Positions 10,668 through 22,240 of a DNA stretch of 64,000 nt are shown here, in pieces. The position numbers and the translations under genes are program-made. Origin of the DNA: Plasmodiophora brassicae (lineage: Eukaryota; Endomyxa; Phytomyxea; Plasmodiophorida; Plasmodiophoridae); NCBI GenBank assembly GCA_039704465.1, contig JASFAU010000001.1:620001-684000 (forward strand), given 5' to 3'. The notes below the pieces were generated by a model that saw only the letters and a program-made list of their open reading frames with translations, made no database searches and had not been told where the DNA came from. Within the stretch, counting starts at the first letter, position 1; every line of letters begins with the position of its first letter.

Positions 10668-13059
10668 ATGGATGCGCCCGATAAGCAGACCAGCCTGTAT
10701 CCAGTCCGTTTGACACTACAGGCATCTGTTTCCGGAGCGCATGTTGCAGGTTTGCCGCGACGTTTCGCAGCAGGATTCTGTGCACTGATACACACGGGTG
10801 CAGATGGATTTGATTATCGCATTAAGGTTCGACTGTGGGGCTCCACGACGTGGCAAGAGGTTAGTTGCCGTCCCGTAGTGCTATTAATACGCGTCTGGTC
10901 ATCTCAGTACTCTGTGTTGAATTAGTCAGCGTTACTGTCGACTTGGGCCACGGCGTCTCTTAACATGACTATCTATTCCGTTGGTCATGTGGATGCCGCC
11001 CTGCTGGACTCACTGATCAAGAATCCATACGCTGAATTCGTTGTCGAACGCGCCCAAGGCGGCAAACCTCCTACATATACGACGGCGGGTCCCAGCGTTG
11101 TCGTTGCCCTGTCGAGCATGATGCTAGGCGGCGCTGTGGAGGTTCCTGTCCCTGGACTGCCTCTGTCGTTCATTGGCGTTATACGATCGGAACTGGGGCC
11201 GATGTTGCCAGCGACGATGCTGTCTGATCTTCGTTCCGTGGAGGTTCGACTCGTGAAAGTGTACGATTCATGTGGCCGGCCAGAACCCGGCCTAATTGGG
11301 CATGTGAAATGGCCCGGCGAGCCATCGTGGTCGTCCACATTGTCACCGAGCAATGAGCGCGGACGATGGAACAATCCTCGCCATTCTTTGATCCGAATTC
11401 CCGCTGGGACATCTTCGGATCTGGTATCGCTGTTTGAACGGGACCGTTGCCTGATCCGTGTCAGCCGGTCAGGAACTTCGCCGGTCTCTGGTGGCCAACC
11501 TGAAGGCACCGCGTGCATGGGCATTGGTCAGGCCGACCTATCCGATTGCATTGGCGGTTGCCAGCAGGTCACCTTCGATGTGCATCTGGAGAAACTGACT
11601 GGCACGGGCCGTCGACCACACAGAAGTCTGCCAAGTCAGCAGCAGCAGGAAGCGGATCCGCACACTCCAGGTGCAACGGCGTCACCAAGTTCTCAGGATA
11701 CGGCCCAGCCCCATCAGGAAGGAGTCCATCACGAAGTGCAAGATGTGAAATCCGGCGCTGGCTTGGTAGTGACAATGCGCATTTGTTGTGGAGGCCGGCT
11801 GGGGCCACCGATGGCGCACGAGTACCCGTTGCCATACATGCGGCTGGTCGTGCAGATTCCTTACGAGGACGCCGACAGGTTCGACTGGATCGTATCGCGT
11901 ATGACGATGTGCAATGCGTCCGCCCTGCAAGTGCCTGCTGCTGCTGTTAATTCTATACGATTCCAAGGGAACGCAGATGTGCGTCTCGACCCATCCAACG
12001 ATATCGTCACGGGCATCCAACTGACCGATGGGCGGGTGCGTGTCATCGTTCTCGAAGGCATCCGCCAGAGTGCCACAATGCAGCAGATCGCCTCCAGATT
12101 CCAGCGGTCTGTGTCTCTCGCTTCTGCGCGCCTCCCTGACTCTGTCTGACCGTTCCTCTAGTGCGGAATCCTGGCCCATTGTCCTCTCCAATGACCTGGT
12201 CTCGTTTAGCACGCGCCTGTACGCCGCGTTCAATGCCTCCCTGAAGAGCATACGCCTGCGTACATCATTCGCTTCTCTGCAGAACCGGACGCCACTTTAT
12301 GTCCGGCGGCACAACGACGACCCGTCAGCCATGTCGGCAACCCACCGCGCCATCAGTAAGGTGCTGGACCTGTGCGCGTGTCGCCGTCTGGAACGTGCCA
12401 AGTATGGCGGCATGTTCCCAACGGTCGACGAAGTGGCCGCTGTCGAGAAAACGCTGGGCGGACCGATCACCGAGCAGGATGCGTTTGGTCGTCCCCGTCC
12501 AGCTCCCGTTCAACCGCCCACCTGGACAGCCCTGTCGACTTGCATCACTGATGCCGACAGGAACCGATCCATCCAGGACGTGTGCGAACGCGCCGCCCAG
12601 TGCCTTGCCAAGCGCGGGCCTGCGACGACTACAATGGACACGACCGGCAAGGACCCCGGAGACGCTGCCTGCACGGCAGCGTCCACGACGATGACCAGAC
12701 GCCGGCAGCAGCGCTTGGCACAGCCGTTGCCGCCATGGGGCACCATCTACCGGTACAGCGGGCAAGCGCGATCGTACGTGCAGTGGTACCTGGGCGAACT
12801 GCGCCGCCAGGCCGATCCCGACGCCATGTACGTGCGCAACGCCGACCAGTTCGTGTTCCTGGGCGCCATCCCCGATATGACGCCCGCCGAACGTCAGCGG
12901 ACCGAGCTCGAGCGCAGTCGGCGGCGATGGCTGACGCCCAGCGGCTTCTCGTTACATACGCACGCTCGTCAGGACCTGGTACGACCCAGCCCAGCGCGTT
13001 CCCAAGGTACGCTGCGGGCACCGATCGATACTGGCAGGCATGAACCTGGTGACGCCTGA
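10668..13059 (+). CDS. Unrecognised 756-aa protein, three exons
   Basis: Exons are 10668-10859, 10926-12106 and 12162-13059, with introns of 66 and 55 bp that preserve frame. I do not recognise the family. The N-terminal 190 residues alternate hydrophobic beta-strand patterns (FDYRIKVRLWGSTTWQE, then a FIGVIRSELG segment), which could be a C2-like or immunoglobulin-like sandwich. A low-complexity Gln/Pro linker sits near residues 290-330. The C-terminal third has a well-ordered basic helical region (LCACRRLERAKYGGMFPTVD and YVQWYLGELRRQADPDAMY). No signal peptide or membrane helix is evident. The 3' end is less certain because another splice is possible near 13005. Confidence 0.6.
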
Positions 13060-13673
13060 CCACCGTGTCGTGTGCCGCAGAGCTGATGGAGCCTTGGGTG
13101 GACCCGCATCGCCGACAAGCAGACGACGTCGGCCAGCACCCATCGTCGTCGACCTCGGCGCGTCCTCCGTTCGACACTGTGCCTCGGCATAGCAGCGAGT
13201 TCGGGTACCCAGGCAACCCGCTCTGGCACAAGAGTGTCCACGACACGTCGGCCCTGTAGGCGGCGCTGCCCTACCAGCACGTACAGGGTGCGCGGCGCTG
13301 CCCGCATCATCATCAGCCCATACACGTCGACGATGAATGCGTGTCGTGGACGTGCGCATGGTATTTATGACAATACCATGTCGGCCCTGGCCTGGACAGA
13401 GAGGTGAAGGGCGCAACCCGCGGGCCCCCGCCCCTCCCCCGGGTCCCGGCCGCAGTCGAGACGCCGACCCCGACCCGTCACCTGCTGTGCGACGCCTCGT
13501 CGAGCGAGTCACAGGTCCATATCGGCAGGGACGGCGTCGGCAGGGCCATCCATCCATCCATCCACCCATTCATCAGCGCCCGGTGCTGGTCGCGTACGCC
13601 GCCGCCACCTGCTGCGTGGCACCACCACCCGCGCCCGGACTGTCAGCGCTGTGGCCGGGCCCGGCGCGGCAAC
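13060..13673. other. Intergenic or 5' region of the lipase gene
   Basis: High-GC sequence with only overlapping low-complexity ORFs on both strands, including a catccatccatccatc run at 13547-13562. The lipase may start further upstream (ATG at 13404 in the same frame), so part of this may be its leader. Confidence 0.45.
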
Positions 13674-16664
13674 ATGTCGTCGTGGATGCCGTCGTTCAAT
13701 GCGTCGCCGCCACTGACGCCCGGCACATCGTCGACCATGGCCGATGCGCGCCACAGGGTACCCTTATGCACGCGGCAGTAGTCGCCGCCGGCATGGACGG
13801 GCACGACTAACCGAGGCAGGCACACCCAGAGGCGGTACGAAGCGACGCTGGCCACCGATCGGCAGCGCAAGATCGAGACGCTGCGCGACGACATGATGCA
13901 GGCGGAGACGTACGACCAGTGGATGCAGGCCGCCGTCATGCTGGATGCGCTGGAGAATCGCGAGCTATGGAAGGTCAAGGACGAGTCGCCATTCTACGAC
14001 CACGCCCTCGTGCAGGCACGGCCTATAGATGCCCGGGGCCAGATACGACACGATGATCGCTGATTGCTGGCTGCAATGCAGATGACGGTGGAGCATCTGC
14101 GGGAGGCGCACGCCCATGACGACCTGCACGCCATCTCGTATCACCTGCGCAACTCCCTGCACCGAAACTTTGCAGGCGCGTCACCGGCCCGATGACGCGC
14201 CCTGGTACGCCCGCTGACGACGCGTCTGCCGATGTACTACAGGCCTGGAGAACGTGCAGCTGTACGAGCATACCCATGTCGGCACCAAGCATCTCGTCGA
14301 GGAGTACGGTGTGGGGGACCCTGTGGCAACCCGCCTGCCTGCTGATCCGTTGTGTCTCGATCAGCTACGTGAAGCAGGTCCTGACCTGTATCGACCATCT
14401 CGTTCAGTCGAAATCACCGGCAATGTCCATCGGCCAGCGCCTGGCGTTCTGCCGAGGTCGGCCAGCGGACGATGACTGATTGGCGATCGTGCTGACAGTG
14501 CATGGCATGGGGGGTAGAGATCCGGCACCTGTACGGCCATACGGCGCTGCTCCTGTCGGGCGGTGCCATGTTCGGCCTGTACCATCTCGGCGTCGTCAAG
14601 GCGCTTGCCCAGGCGCATCTTCTGCCCCGTCTCATTGCCGGGTCGTCAGCCGGTGCCCTGAGTACGCGATTGCTCCCTGTCTCTCCACCGGGTCGGCGCG
14701 CGCCCGCCCTGACATCTGCATGATCACTAGTTGCATGTATCATCGGCGTGCGGACCGACGACGAGGTTGCCACCCTGTTTGAGACCGGCGCCTCTATGAA
14801 GCTGGACTTCTTTGGCGAGTCCGACAATGTCCTCAGCAAGATCCGCAGGTGACAACCCGCCTGGAACGATATCTTCTCCGTCGTCGTTCGTATTCCGACC
14901 TGGTTGTCATGTGCACGTGCAGACTGCTGCGCGAAGGTGTCGTCCTCGACATTGCCAATGTTAAACGGTGCTGCGTCGAGCTGATCGGCGATGTCACGTT
15001 CCAGGAGGCGTACCAGCGTACAGGTACGCTGCGGGTTCTGTTCCAACGCGTCACTGCTCTGACGTTGACCGCCGTACGATCAGGTCGTACGCTGAATGTG
15101 ACCGTGTCGCATGCGACCCGCCTGAAGAAGGGCACCCGGCTGCTGAACCATCTGACAGCGCCGCGGGTCGTCGTCTGGTCGGCCGCGTGCGCCTCCTGCG
15201 CCGTGCCGGGCCTGTTCAAACCCGTCACCATCCTCGCCAAGTCACACGACGGCGACCTGGTACCGTTCGAGCCGACCGCCCAGCAGTACGTCGACGGGTC
15301 CTACCTGAACGACCTGCCCATTGTGCGTCGATTCGCAGTCACGCCCATGGGCGTGCACACCGACAGCCTGCCTAACGGGGGGCGGTTGTGCGCGCACAGG
15401 ACGAACTCAGCGAGCTGTTCGGCTGCAACTACACGATCGTGTCGCAGGTGAACCCGTACGTGATCCCGTTCGTCAAAGGCCTGCAGAAGCAGGAGACGGC
15501 GCACCCGGCGGAGCAGACCGCAATTCAGTCGCTGTGCAACAAGTTCTCGGGTAGGGTCGCCGGACGCGCGCCTGCCCGGCCACACCCCCCCACCGTCACG
15601 TTGATATTGTGCCCGCCCGAACAGTGTTCATGAAATCGGAGATCCACCACCGGTGCCTGCAGGCGGCCGACCTGGGCCTGGCGCCGCGCATTCTGGAATT
15701 CCTGGTACGAACGGGTGCACACCCCTCGGCGCTGCGTCATGTTTGGATTGACAGTGCGGTGGGCGTTCCCTGGCATAGGTGCCGGTCATCAACCAGATCT
15801 ACAGCGGCGACGTCACCATTGTGCCCGACCTGCGCAACGGGTTCAAGGACTACATGAGTACGTCCATTGCGGGGCAGGCCTTGCTCTGCACCATCCGTTT
15901 GTGACGGCCAACCCGGGGTACTGGCAGATGTCATGTCGAACCCGACCGAGTCCAGCATCCAGGACTGCATTCGGTGCGGGCAGCGATCCACGTGGCCGGC
16001 CCTGTCCATGATCGTCAACCACTACAGTATCGAGCGGGCTCTGCTGGAGGCCGTCGACCGCATGCGTTACGCCGCCGCCGACCGATCGTACGTCGACGCG
16101 CCCCTCGGGTCCCGATCGCTGTCCGACCGCAACGCCCTCGTACCACGTCTGGACCACGACGATTTCAGCGGTGCCGGGCGCCTGGTTGCGCTCAGCATCG
16201 CCGGGCGCCATCGTCCGTCGCTGCTGGCCGATATCGCCGTGCACATGTCCAAGATGGGGTTGCGCATGACGGGCGGGCAGATGACGACACAGGGCGACTG
16301 GGCGTTCTACGACTTTACCGCCCGCCTACACCTGCCCAGCGACCGCGATGCCGCCCATGCTCATGTCGAGGGCATCGCCCACGTGTTCCAGTCGCTGTTC
16401 GCCGGTAGCGACGCGATTGTCTCGCTGGCGGCCGCCGACGACACCGATCCGGCCTCTGATCCGGCTGCAATCAAACGGGTGTGTCTGCCCGGCAGCTCAG
16501 CGGCAACGGCAGACGACGCAGACACGCCGCCCGGTGCGCACGACGAGCGGACGTCGCTGACGAGGCTGATCCGGGCGCACTTGAGCGGCAAATCGGCCCC
16601 GTCGGCCCTGCGTCGCATCCAGTCGGCATCGTCCATGTCGCAGTGCGACCGGCCGGCTGCGTAG
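13674..16664 (+). CDS. Patatin-like triacylglycerol lipase (SDP1/TGL-type) with C-terminal ACT-like domain, 13 exons
   Basis: Predicted introns: 13758-13829, 14010-14081, 14176-14242 (GC-AG), 14311-14377 (acceptor 14374 also possible), 14457-14517, 14662-14730, 14849-14922, 15024-15083, 15323-15399, 15551-15624, 15705-15778 and 15858-15927. The product is about 717 aa. It has the DUF3336-like N-domain of SDP1/Tgl3-5 lipases ([26 protein letters not shown]), the oxyanion loop [10 protein letters not shown], the nucleophile elbow IAGSSAGAL and the catalytic Asp motif [10 protein letters not shown], so the Ser-Asp dyad is intact. Family members hydrolyse storage triacylglycerol on lipid droplets. 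Residues from about 545 ([20 protein letters not shown]) look like an ACT domain, not usual for this family. ATG 13674 is the last in-frame choice; 13404 is an alternative. Confidence 0.82.
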
Positions 16665-16866
16665 TCGAGTCGCGACCTGGTCGTTACGTAGTCAACTACA
16701 GTATAAGTATATTCTATTGCATGCGGTCAGGGTCAGCAGCGCTGCAGAGTGTGGTACCCGTCGAGGAGCAAGATTAGGGCGCCGGCCGTATATGGCGAGT
16801 CCGTGGCGGACTGCGTGGTTGCCACCGTCTTCGGAACGTCATTGCTGTGCGCGCGTCTGGTACACG

Positions 16867-17460
16867 ATGGCGGCCAACTACGCCGTCGACGTCAAGCTGT
16901 TTGGCAAGTGGTCGTTCGATGACATCACCATCAAGGACATCTCGCTGGCCGACTACATTGCCGTCAAGGACAAGCATGCGCTGTTCCTGCCGCACTCGGC
17001 CGGCCGATTCCAGGTCAAGCGCTTCCGTAAGGCGCAGTGCAACATTGTCGAGCGCCTCGTCTGCTCGCTGATGATGCACGGGCGCAACAACGGTAAGAAG
17101 CTGATGGCCGTCCGCATCGTCAAGCACACGTTCGAGCTGATCCACCTGATGACGGGCGAGAACCCCGTCCAGGTCTTCGTCGACGCCGTCCAGAACTGTG
17201 GCCCGCGCGAAGACTCCACCCGTATCGGGTCAGCCGGTGTTGTGCGCCGTCAGGCCGTCGACGTGTCGCCTCTGCGCCGCGTCAACCAGGCCATCTTCCT
17301 GATCACGGCCGGCGCCCGGACGGCCGCGTTCCGCAACATCAAGACGATCGCCGAGTGCCTGTGCGATGAGATCGTGGCGGCCGCCGCCAACGACAACCAG
17401 AAGTCGTACGCCATCAAGAAGAAGGACGAGATCGAGCGTGTCTCCAAGGCCAACCGTTAA
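16867..17460 (+). CDS. RPS5: 40S ribosomal protein uS7 (S5)
   Basis: A single-exon frame of 197 aa starting [19 protein letters not shown]. It carries the near-invariant eukaryotic uS7 blocks [61 protein letters not shown] and the C-terminus [18 protein letters not shown]. Length matches the family (about 190-205 aa). It binds the 3' major domain of 18S rRNA in the small subunit head near the E site. The ATG at 16867 is chosen because it directly precedes the conserved start; the frame is open further upstream, so a short 5' intron cannot be excluded. It is convergent with the RAP gene, 122 bp apart. Confidence 0.97.
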   Translation: MAANYAVDVKLFGKWSFDDITIKDISLADYIAVKDKHALFLPHSAGRFQVKRFRKAQCNIVERLVCSLMMHGRNNGKKLMAVRIVKHTFELIHLMTGENPVQVFVDAVQNCGPREDSTRIGSAGVVRRQAVDVSPLRRVNQAIFLITAGARTAAFRNIKTIAECLCDEIVAAAANDNQKSYAIKKKDEIERVSKANR

Positions 17461-17582
17461 TCTGTTTCTATGGGTCGCCCCCGTTCGTGTCCCGCTACTA
17501 CACAAACTGCTACCGTACACGACGAACGTCGGCGCGTCGCGCTTGCCTACATTGTATCATTGGTGCGCGCGTCGGTCGCGAC

Positions 17583-19595
17583 CTATGTAGCAGGTGCGGT
17601 GGCGCCGATGGCCTGCTCAATGCCGTCGACCAGCACCTTGGTCTTGTCCGTGTCCGACCCGACCCAGTGGCCCGCGTCGACGTCGATGACGACCCAGGAG
17701 GCGCTCCGGCGCAGCAGCAGGCGTCGCAGGCGCACGTAGTCGTTACCGCCGGCGAAGCGCTGCCCGTCGTCCAGGTTGCAGTCGATGGCCACCTGCCTGC
17801 CGTCCTGGTCGCACGCGTAGTCGACCTGCAGGCCGGTGATGGCGCAGGTCCTCCCGGGGATGAACGCGGACGCCAGGCCGGTCAGCGCCAGGATCCGGTG
17901 CACGTCGCTGTTCGCCAGCTGCTGCTGCTGCTGCTGCTGCAGGCGCCTGTCGGCGTCGTCGAAGGCGCGCACCAGGTCGGGGACGCTAGGGCCGAGGTCG
18001 TCGACCATGTCGGCGGCGACGCGCGCCACGGCGGCGAACAGGGCCCGGTCGATCTGGGCGGCGCACCGGGCCTGCACCTGGGCCAGGGCGGCCAGCGCCG
18101 GCCCCGGGAACCGGTGCAGACGGTGCAGGGCGGATCGTGCCATGGCCTGCAGCAGGGCCTGGACGACGGGGTCGCCGGCGACCAGGCCGGGGCCGAGGGC
18201 GCCGGCGCGCGCCGCAACGGCCCAGGCGACGTTGGCGACCTGGAACGGGTCGAACTCGTCGATCAGGCGGATCGTGTGGCGCGCCAGGCCGCGGAACAGG
18301 TCGTCGGCGTCGATGCAGGTGACGGGCGCGTACGCCATGGCCATCAGGGCGACGTCGTGCGGCTGGAACTGGCCGAGGCGGCGCGTGTCGGTCGTGGCGC
18401 GCGCCATGGCGCCGTACAGGGCGGCGTGGTCGGCGTTCGCCCGGCCGACCTGCGTGAAGGCCCAGGCCGTCATGGCCAGGTCCTGGGCCCTGAACTCCCC
18501 CATGCGACGCAGGGCCTGGCGCGCCATGCCGTCGAACAGGGCCTTGTTGGTGAGGCGGGCGGCGGCGTACGCCCAGACGGTGTTGGCGATGGACGCCGGC
18601 GCGCACTGCCCGATCCGGCCGACCAGGGCGGCGCCGACCGCCACGAACAGGTCGGTCTGGACGCGGCCCGCCTTGGCGAACGCCCAGACGATGTTGGACA
18701 GCTGCTGGGGCGTCATGCACTGGCGATCGGCGGCCAGGCGGGCGATGACCTCGCGGGCCGCCTCCCTGAACACGTCGTCCGTGCAGTCGTTGGTCGAGTC
18801 GACGCGGGCGAACGCCCACAGCATGATGGAGAGGCTGGACGATGGGAAGGACGCGATGCGGGCGGCGGCGGACCGGGCGATGGCGGCCATGAGGTCGGGG
18901 CGGGGGTCGACGCGCGCGTACGACCAGGCCAGCAGGCCCAGGCCGACCTCGTCGATCTGGTCGATGCGATGGTGGGCGGCGCTGGCCAGCGCCGGCAGCA
19001 CCGTGTGGAACATGTCGGGCAGGGCGTGGCCGGCCATGATGAACCGGGTCAGGCTGTGCGCCAGCGTCGACAGGTACCGCTGGTCGACGGCCATCAGGTC
19101 GGCCTGCTGGATCACGCGGCAGACGACGGGCAGGACCGGGCGGAACAGGGCCATCTGCCTGAACTCGTACTTGGACGCGTACGACACGATCATGGACATG
19201 GAGGCGAGCGTGACGGCGCGCGGGTCCAGCGCCACCATCCGCTGCAGCAGGTCGGCCACGTCCTGGTCGTGCGTCGCCGCCGCCGTCTGCTGGCTCAGGC
19301 TGTGCACGAACAGGCGCGCCAGGTCGTCCGACGTCAGGTTCGCCTGCGACAGCGCCGCCCGCACGTTCGTCCCGGCCGTGTACCGGGGCGTCCGCGGCGA
19401 CCCGCTCGGGCGCTGCCCCGTCAGGAACGCGATGGCGGCGGCCGCCTCGCGCGACATCTCCAGGTCCGGGCGACCCGTTGCCCGGGCCGCTCCCGCCGGC
19501 GCCGCTGCCCTGGCCGACGATGTCCACCGGGCCTGACGCAGGCGGCGTGCGGCATGGCGCAGGCCTGCCATGACGGAGCGTGACGTTGGCAGCAT
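17583..19595 (-). CDS. RAP-domain protein with helical repeats, probably organellar RNA-binding
   Basis: About 670 aa from the ATG at 19595, which opens MLPTSRSVMAGLRHAARRL, an Arg-rich, acid-free stretch typical of a mitochondrial (or plastid) presequence. The body (residues 150-510) has repeated helical pairs with the recurring core W-A-[FY]-A (SIMLWAFARVD, NIVWAFAKAG, NTVWAYAAAR, MTAWAFTQVG, NVAWAVAARA), like OPR or FASTK-type repeats. A poly-Gln run (about residue 555) precedes the C-terminal RAP domain (residues 590-665: ITGLQVDYACDQDG, LRRLLLRRSASWVVIDV). RAP proteins bind organelle RNA and act in its processing or translation. The strand is very GC-rich and long antisense frames are open, but the domain content settles the coding strand. 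Confidence 0.85.
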   Translation of the reverse strand: MLPTSRSVMAGLRHAARRLRQARWTSSARAAAPAGAARATGRPDLEMSREAAAAIAFLTGQRPSGSPRTPRYTAGTNVRAALSQANLTSDDLARLFVHSLSQQTAAATHDQDVADLLQRMVALDPRAVTLASMSMIVSYASKYEFRQMALFRPVLPVVCRVIQQADLMAVDQRYLSTLAHSLTRFIMAGHALPDMFHTVLPALASAAHHRIDQIDEVGLGLLAWSYARVDPRPDLMAAIARSAAARIASFPSSSLSIMLWAFARVDSTNDCTDDVFREAAREVIARLAADRQCMTPQQLSNIVWAFAKAGRVQTDLFVAVGAALVGRIGQCAPASIANTVWAYAAARLTNKALFDGMARQALRRMGEFRAQDLAMTAWAFTQVGRANADHAALYGAMARATTDTRRLGQFQPHDVALMAMAYAPVTCIDADDLFRGLARHTIRLIDEFDPFQVANVAWAVAARAGALGPGLVAGDPVVQALLQAMARSALHRLHRFPGPALAALAQVQARCAAQIDRALFAAVARVAADMVDDLGPSVPDLVRAFDDADRRLQQQQQQQLANSDVHRILALTGLASAFIPGRTCAITGLQVDYACDQDGRQVAIDCNLDDGQRFAGGNDYVRLRRLLLRRSASWVVIDVDAGHWVGSDTDKTKVLVDGIEQAIGATAPAT

Positions 19596-19695
19596 CGCGC
19601 GCGCCGCCTGCTGCTGCTGCTGCTCCGTGGCGCAGTACTCGACGCGACCGCTGGGAGCGGCGCCCCTCACCGGCAACGCCCCCAACTCGGCGCCT

Positions 19696-19720
19696 CCTCT
19701 CTCTCTCTCTCTCTCTGTCT
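19696..19720. repeat. (CT)n microsatellite
   Basis: About ten CT dinucleotides upstream of the RAP gene start, in the 5' leader region (a GA tract on the sense strand). Confidence 0.85.
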
Positions 19721-19806
19721 GCTCACACGTCGGCGCCTGCCCCTGGCTGAATCAACCCAACCATGTATGTATCTACGCCCCCCCGTCGTGTATGATAGAG
19801 TCGACG

Positions 19807-21792
19807 TCAGCGGGCGACCCCGTGCCCGTCCCGACGCCCGTCCTGGTACCGGGCCAGGGCGTACTTGGCGGCGATCGCGCGGCGACTATCGCCCGCGGTG
19901 ATCTCGGGTGCCGCCACCGGCGCGCATCCCAGTCCGGCGCGCTCCACATTCTGATGGGCCTGTACGCACGACAATGGCAACGCCGAACGAAACGGCCGTC
20001 GCCCGTGATCAGTGGCTGGTTCGGTGGGCGAATACAGGCGCAGGCCGGCGCTGATCCCGCATACATACCGTAATGTTCTCTGTCATGCCGGTGCCGTTCC
20101 TGCCGAGGCCCTCGCCGACCTTCCATCCCATCGACTGCAGCAACCGGTTGCCCACGTTGGTCTCGTCGAGCGGCCCAGGGCCCCCGCTTGTCGGGCCAGA
20201 CGCCGTGCCCCGGATCAATGAATCACTGCCAGAACGACGAACGGAAGCGTTAACCAACACTGTGCAATGGAAGCAATGGCACACGACGGTGCCCGTATGT
20301 GCCCACGGTCGAACCCCTTCATATCGTTGGGCGTCTGCTGCTGATGCTGCTGCTGATGGTGCCTCTTGCGACGGACGACGGCGGGCGCCCCACCGGACGC
20401 AGGAAGCAGGTCGATGCCGAGCGAGGCGGCGCTGCGCTCCAGGCGCTGCACCTGCGCGTACTCGTCCAGGGCCAGGTTCGCCTTGTGCATCTCCGACCGC
20501 AGTTCATGCTTCGCCAGCGTCGCCGCATCCTTGAACTTGCGCTGGCACAGCAGGCAGGCGAGCTTCTCCACAGAGATGTACATGCGCGTACGCGTACCGC
20601 CCGCATTGCTCGCCGCCTGTTGCTGCTGACGCTGATCAATGTCAGCGCCGGTCGCCCCGTCCTGCACCAACGCCTTCGCCGTCTTCGTCAGCGGCCGAAT
20701 CGCGACAGCGCCGTGCCTGACGCCGGCATCGTCATCGGCAGCGACCAGCTCCGTCTTCTTCTGATTCCACCGCTCCATGTCCTTCGATTGCTTCTTGCCG
20801 AGGATGGAGAACTTGACCGGGATGGACGCCGGCGCCGTCGACTTGGCCTTTGCTTTCGGGGCGGGCGTCTGTGCCCTCTCGGTGGTCTCCTGCTGGGCGG
20901 ACGGCTGTTGCTCAGCGGGTTGCTCCTGCTGGGATTGCTGCAGCTGCTGCTGCTGTGGTTGCTGCTGCTGCTGCTGCTGCTGAACGTCCACGACCTGGTA
21001 CGAGTTGGCCTGCGGATCCCATCGATAGTACAGAGCGGTGACCGCATTGTAGAACAGGAGCGTCTTGGGGTCGTAGTAGACGGCCCCGTTCGGGTCCTTG
21101 TAGTATCCCGTGCTGGCATCGTAGATGTATCCTGGCGGGCCTTGACCGACACCGCCCTCAGCGGCGGCGTTGGCGCGTTTCTGTGCGGAGGCGGCCGCCC
21201 AGTCGATCTGTTCCTGCAGGGCCGACGACGAAATGTGTCGCGACGACGACGACGACGATGACGACGATCGGTGGTGGTGATGCGATCCCGAGGACGACGA
21301 CGCGTCGCGTTTGGCCCAGGATAGCGTGCAGGTCTGCCCATCGATGACGACCGGGTCGGGACGATCCATGACGGTTTGCGCTTCGTGTCGGGACAGGAAC
21401 TTGACCCAGGCGACGCCGATGGATTGCTGCGTCGCTTCGTCGACGACCAGTGTCACACGCTTGACGTGGGCCATCGTGTCCATCGCCGCACGAATAACCT
21501 CCTCGGTGGTCGATCGTAACAGGCCTTGGACCACAACTGTCGATCCGCGCTCGTCTCCCGACCGGTGCGAACGCTCACGATCCGCGGAGCGCGACCGGCG
21601 CGAACGCTCGCGCCCCGGAGGCGACGCCGCGCCATGCCGCGGCGACCGCGACTGCTCCCGATGTCGATCGCCCGCAGGCGACGGGCTTCGCCTCGGACGG
21701 CGGTGCGGCGACCGCGATCGGGATCGGGATCGCCGAACACGATGCACGCGTCCAAATTCGTCCACGCCGCCCGTCATTTGCCGATCTGGCAT
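19807..21792 (-). CDS. RRM-OCRE-zinc finger-G-patch protein (RBM5/RBM10-like splicing factor), three exons
   Basis: Exons are 21792-20315, 20225-20069 and 19959-19807, with introns of 89 and 109 bp; the second splits the G-patch. The product is 595 aa. In order: an Arg/Ser-rich N-terminus, an RRM (residues 85-165: STVVVQGLLRSTTEEVIRAA), poly-His/Ser, an OCRE domain (about 225-275: GYIYDASTGYYKDPNGAVYY), poly-Gln, a U1-type C2H2 finger (LACLLCQRKFKDAATLAKHE) and a C-terminal G-patch (GNRLLQSMGWKVGEGLGRNG). This order is that of the RBM5/RBM6/RBM10 family, which sits in early spliceosomes and controls 3' splice-site choice, with the G-patch recruiting a DEAH helicase. The nuclear role is inferred from the family. 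Confidence 0.9.
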
Positions 21793-22240
21793 CGGCGGCC
21801 ACCACGACGCCGTCCGCTACGCACAAATATAGATGCCGACGGCGGGACTGCAGGCGGGGAGGCCGCGCGCGCCCGTCTGCACTCTGCACGCCCTCCACTG
21901 GACACTGTTCGGCGTGTTCGCCGGCGACCCCCCCCATCCCCGGCCCCCGCAATACTACGTACTGTGCGCCACACTGCCGAACCCGCGCGTCAACGTCGAC
22001 CAACCTACCTACCAGTAGTTTCATCAACATCGTCGGCGACGCTTTCCCGTTGACCAGTAATGCTCGACAGTACTTATGGATGATTCGTCAGTCGTCGACC
22101 ATCGGCAACGTTTCGGTTCATTGTGTCAATGCTCGCACAGACTCTTCTTCGGCGCCGACTTGTTACGTCGACGCCTGACAGGCCGTCAGTCACCTAGGCG
22201 CGGTGCCTGTTGTTTGGTCAGCAAGTGGTTTGCCGATCTG
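21793..22240. other. Intergenic with a fragment of the seven-helix gene
   Basis: Between about 22014 and 22080 the minus strand encodes KYCRALLVNGKASPTMLMKL. This parallels YCRALLVDEKAAST...FMKL in the membrane protein gene to the right, so it is a diverged partial paralogue. The rest has no supported feature. Confidence 0.5.

Noticed and set aside
14309..14364. Intron 14309-14364 in the lipase gene
   Set aside because: It gives an immediate stop; 14311-14377 keeps the frame and joins conserved blocks.
17487..19583. Long plus-strand open frame (698 codons) antisense to the RAP gene
   Set aside because: Gly/Arg/Val-rich translation typical of the shadow frame of a GC-rich gene; the minus strand has clear helical repeats and a RAP domain.
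20299..21261. Plus-strand Leu/Arg-rich frame antisense to the OCRE gene
   Set aside because: It mirrors poly-Gln, poly-His and poly-Ser stretches of the real minus-strand gene.
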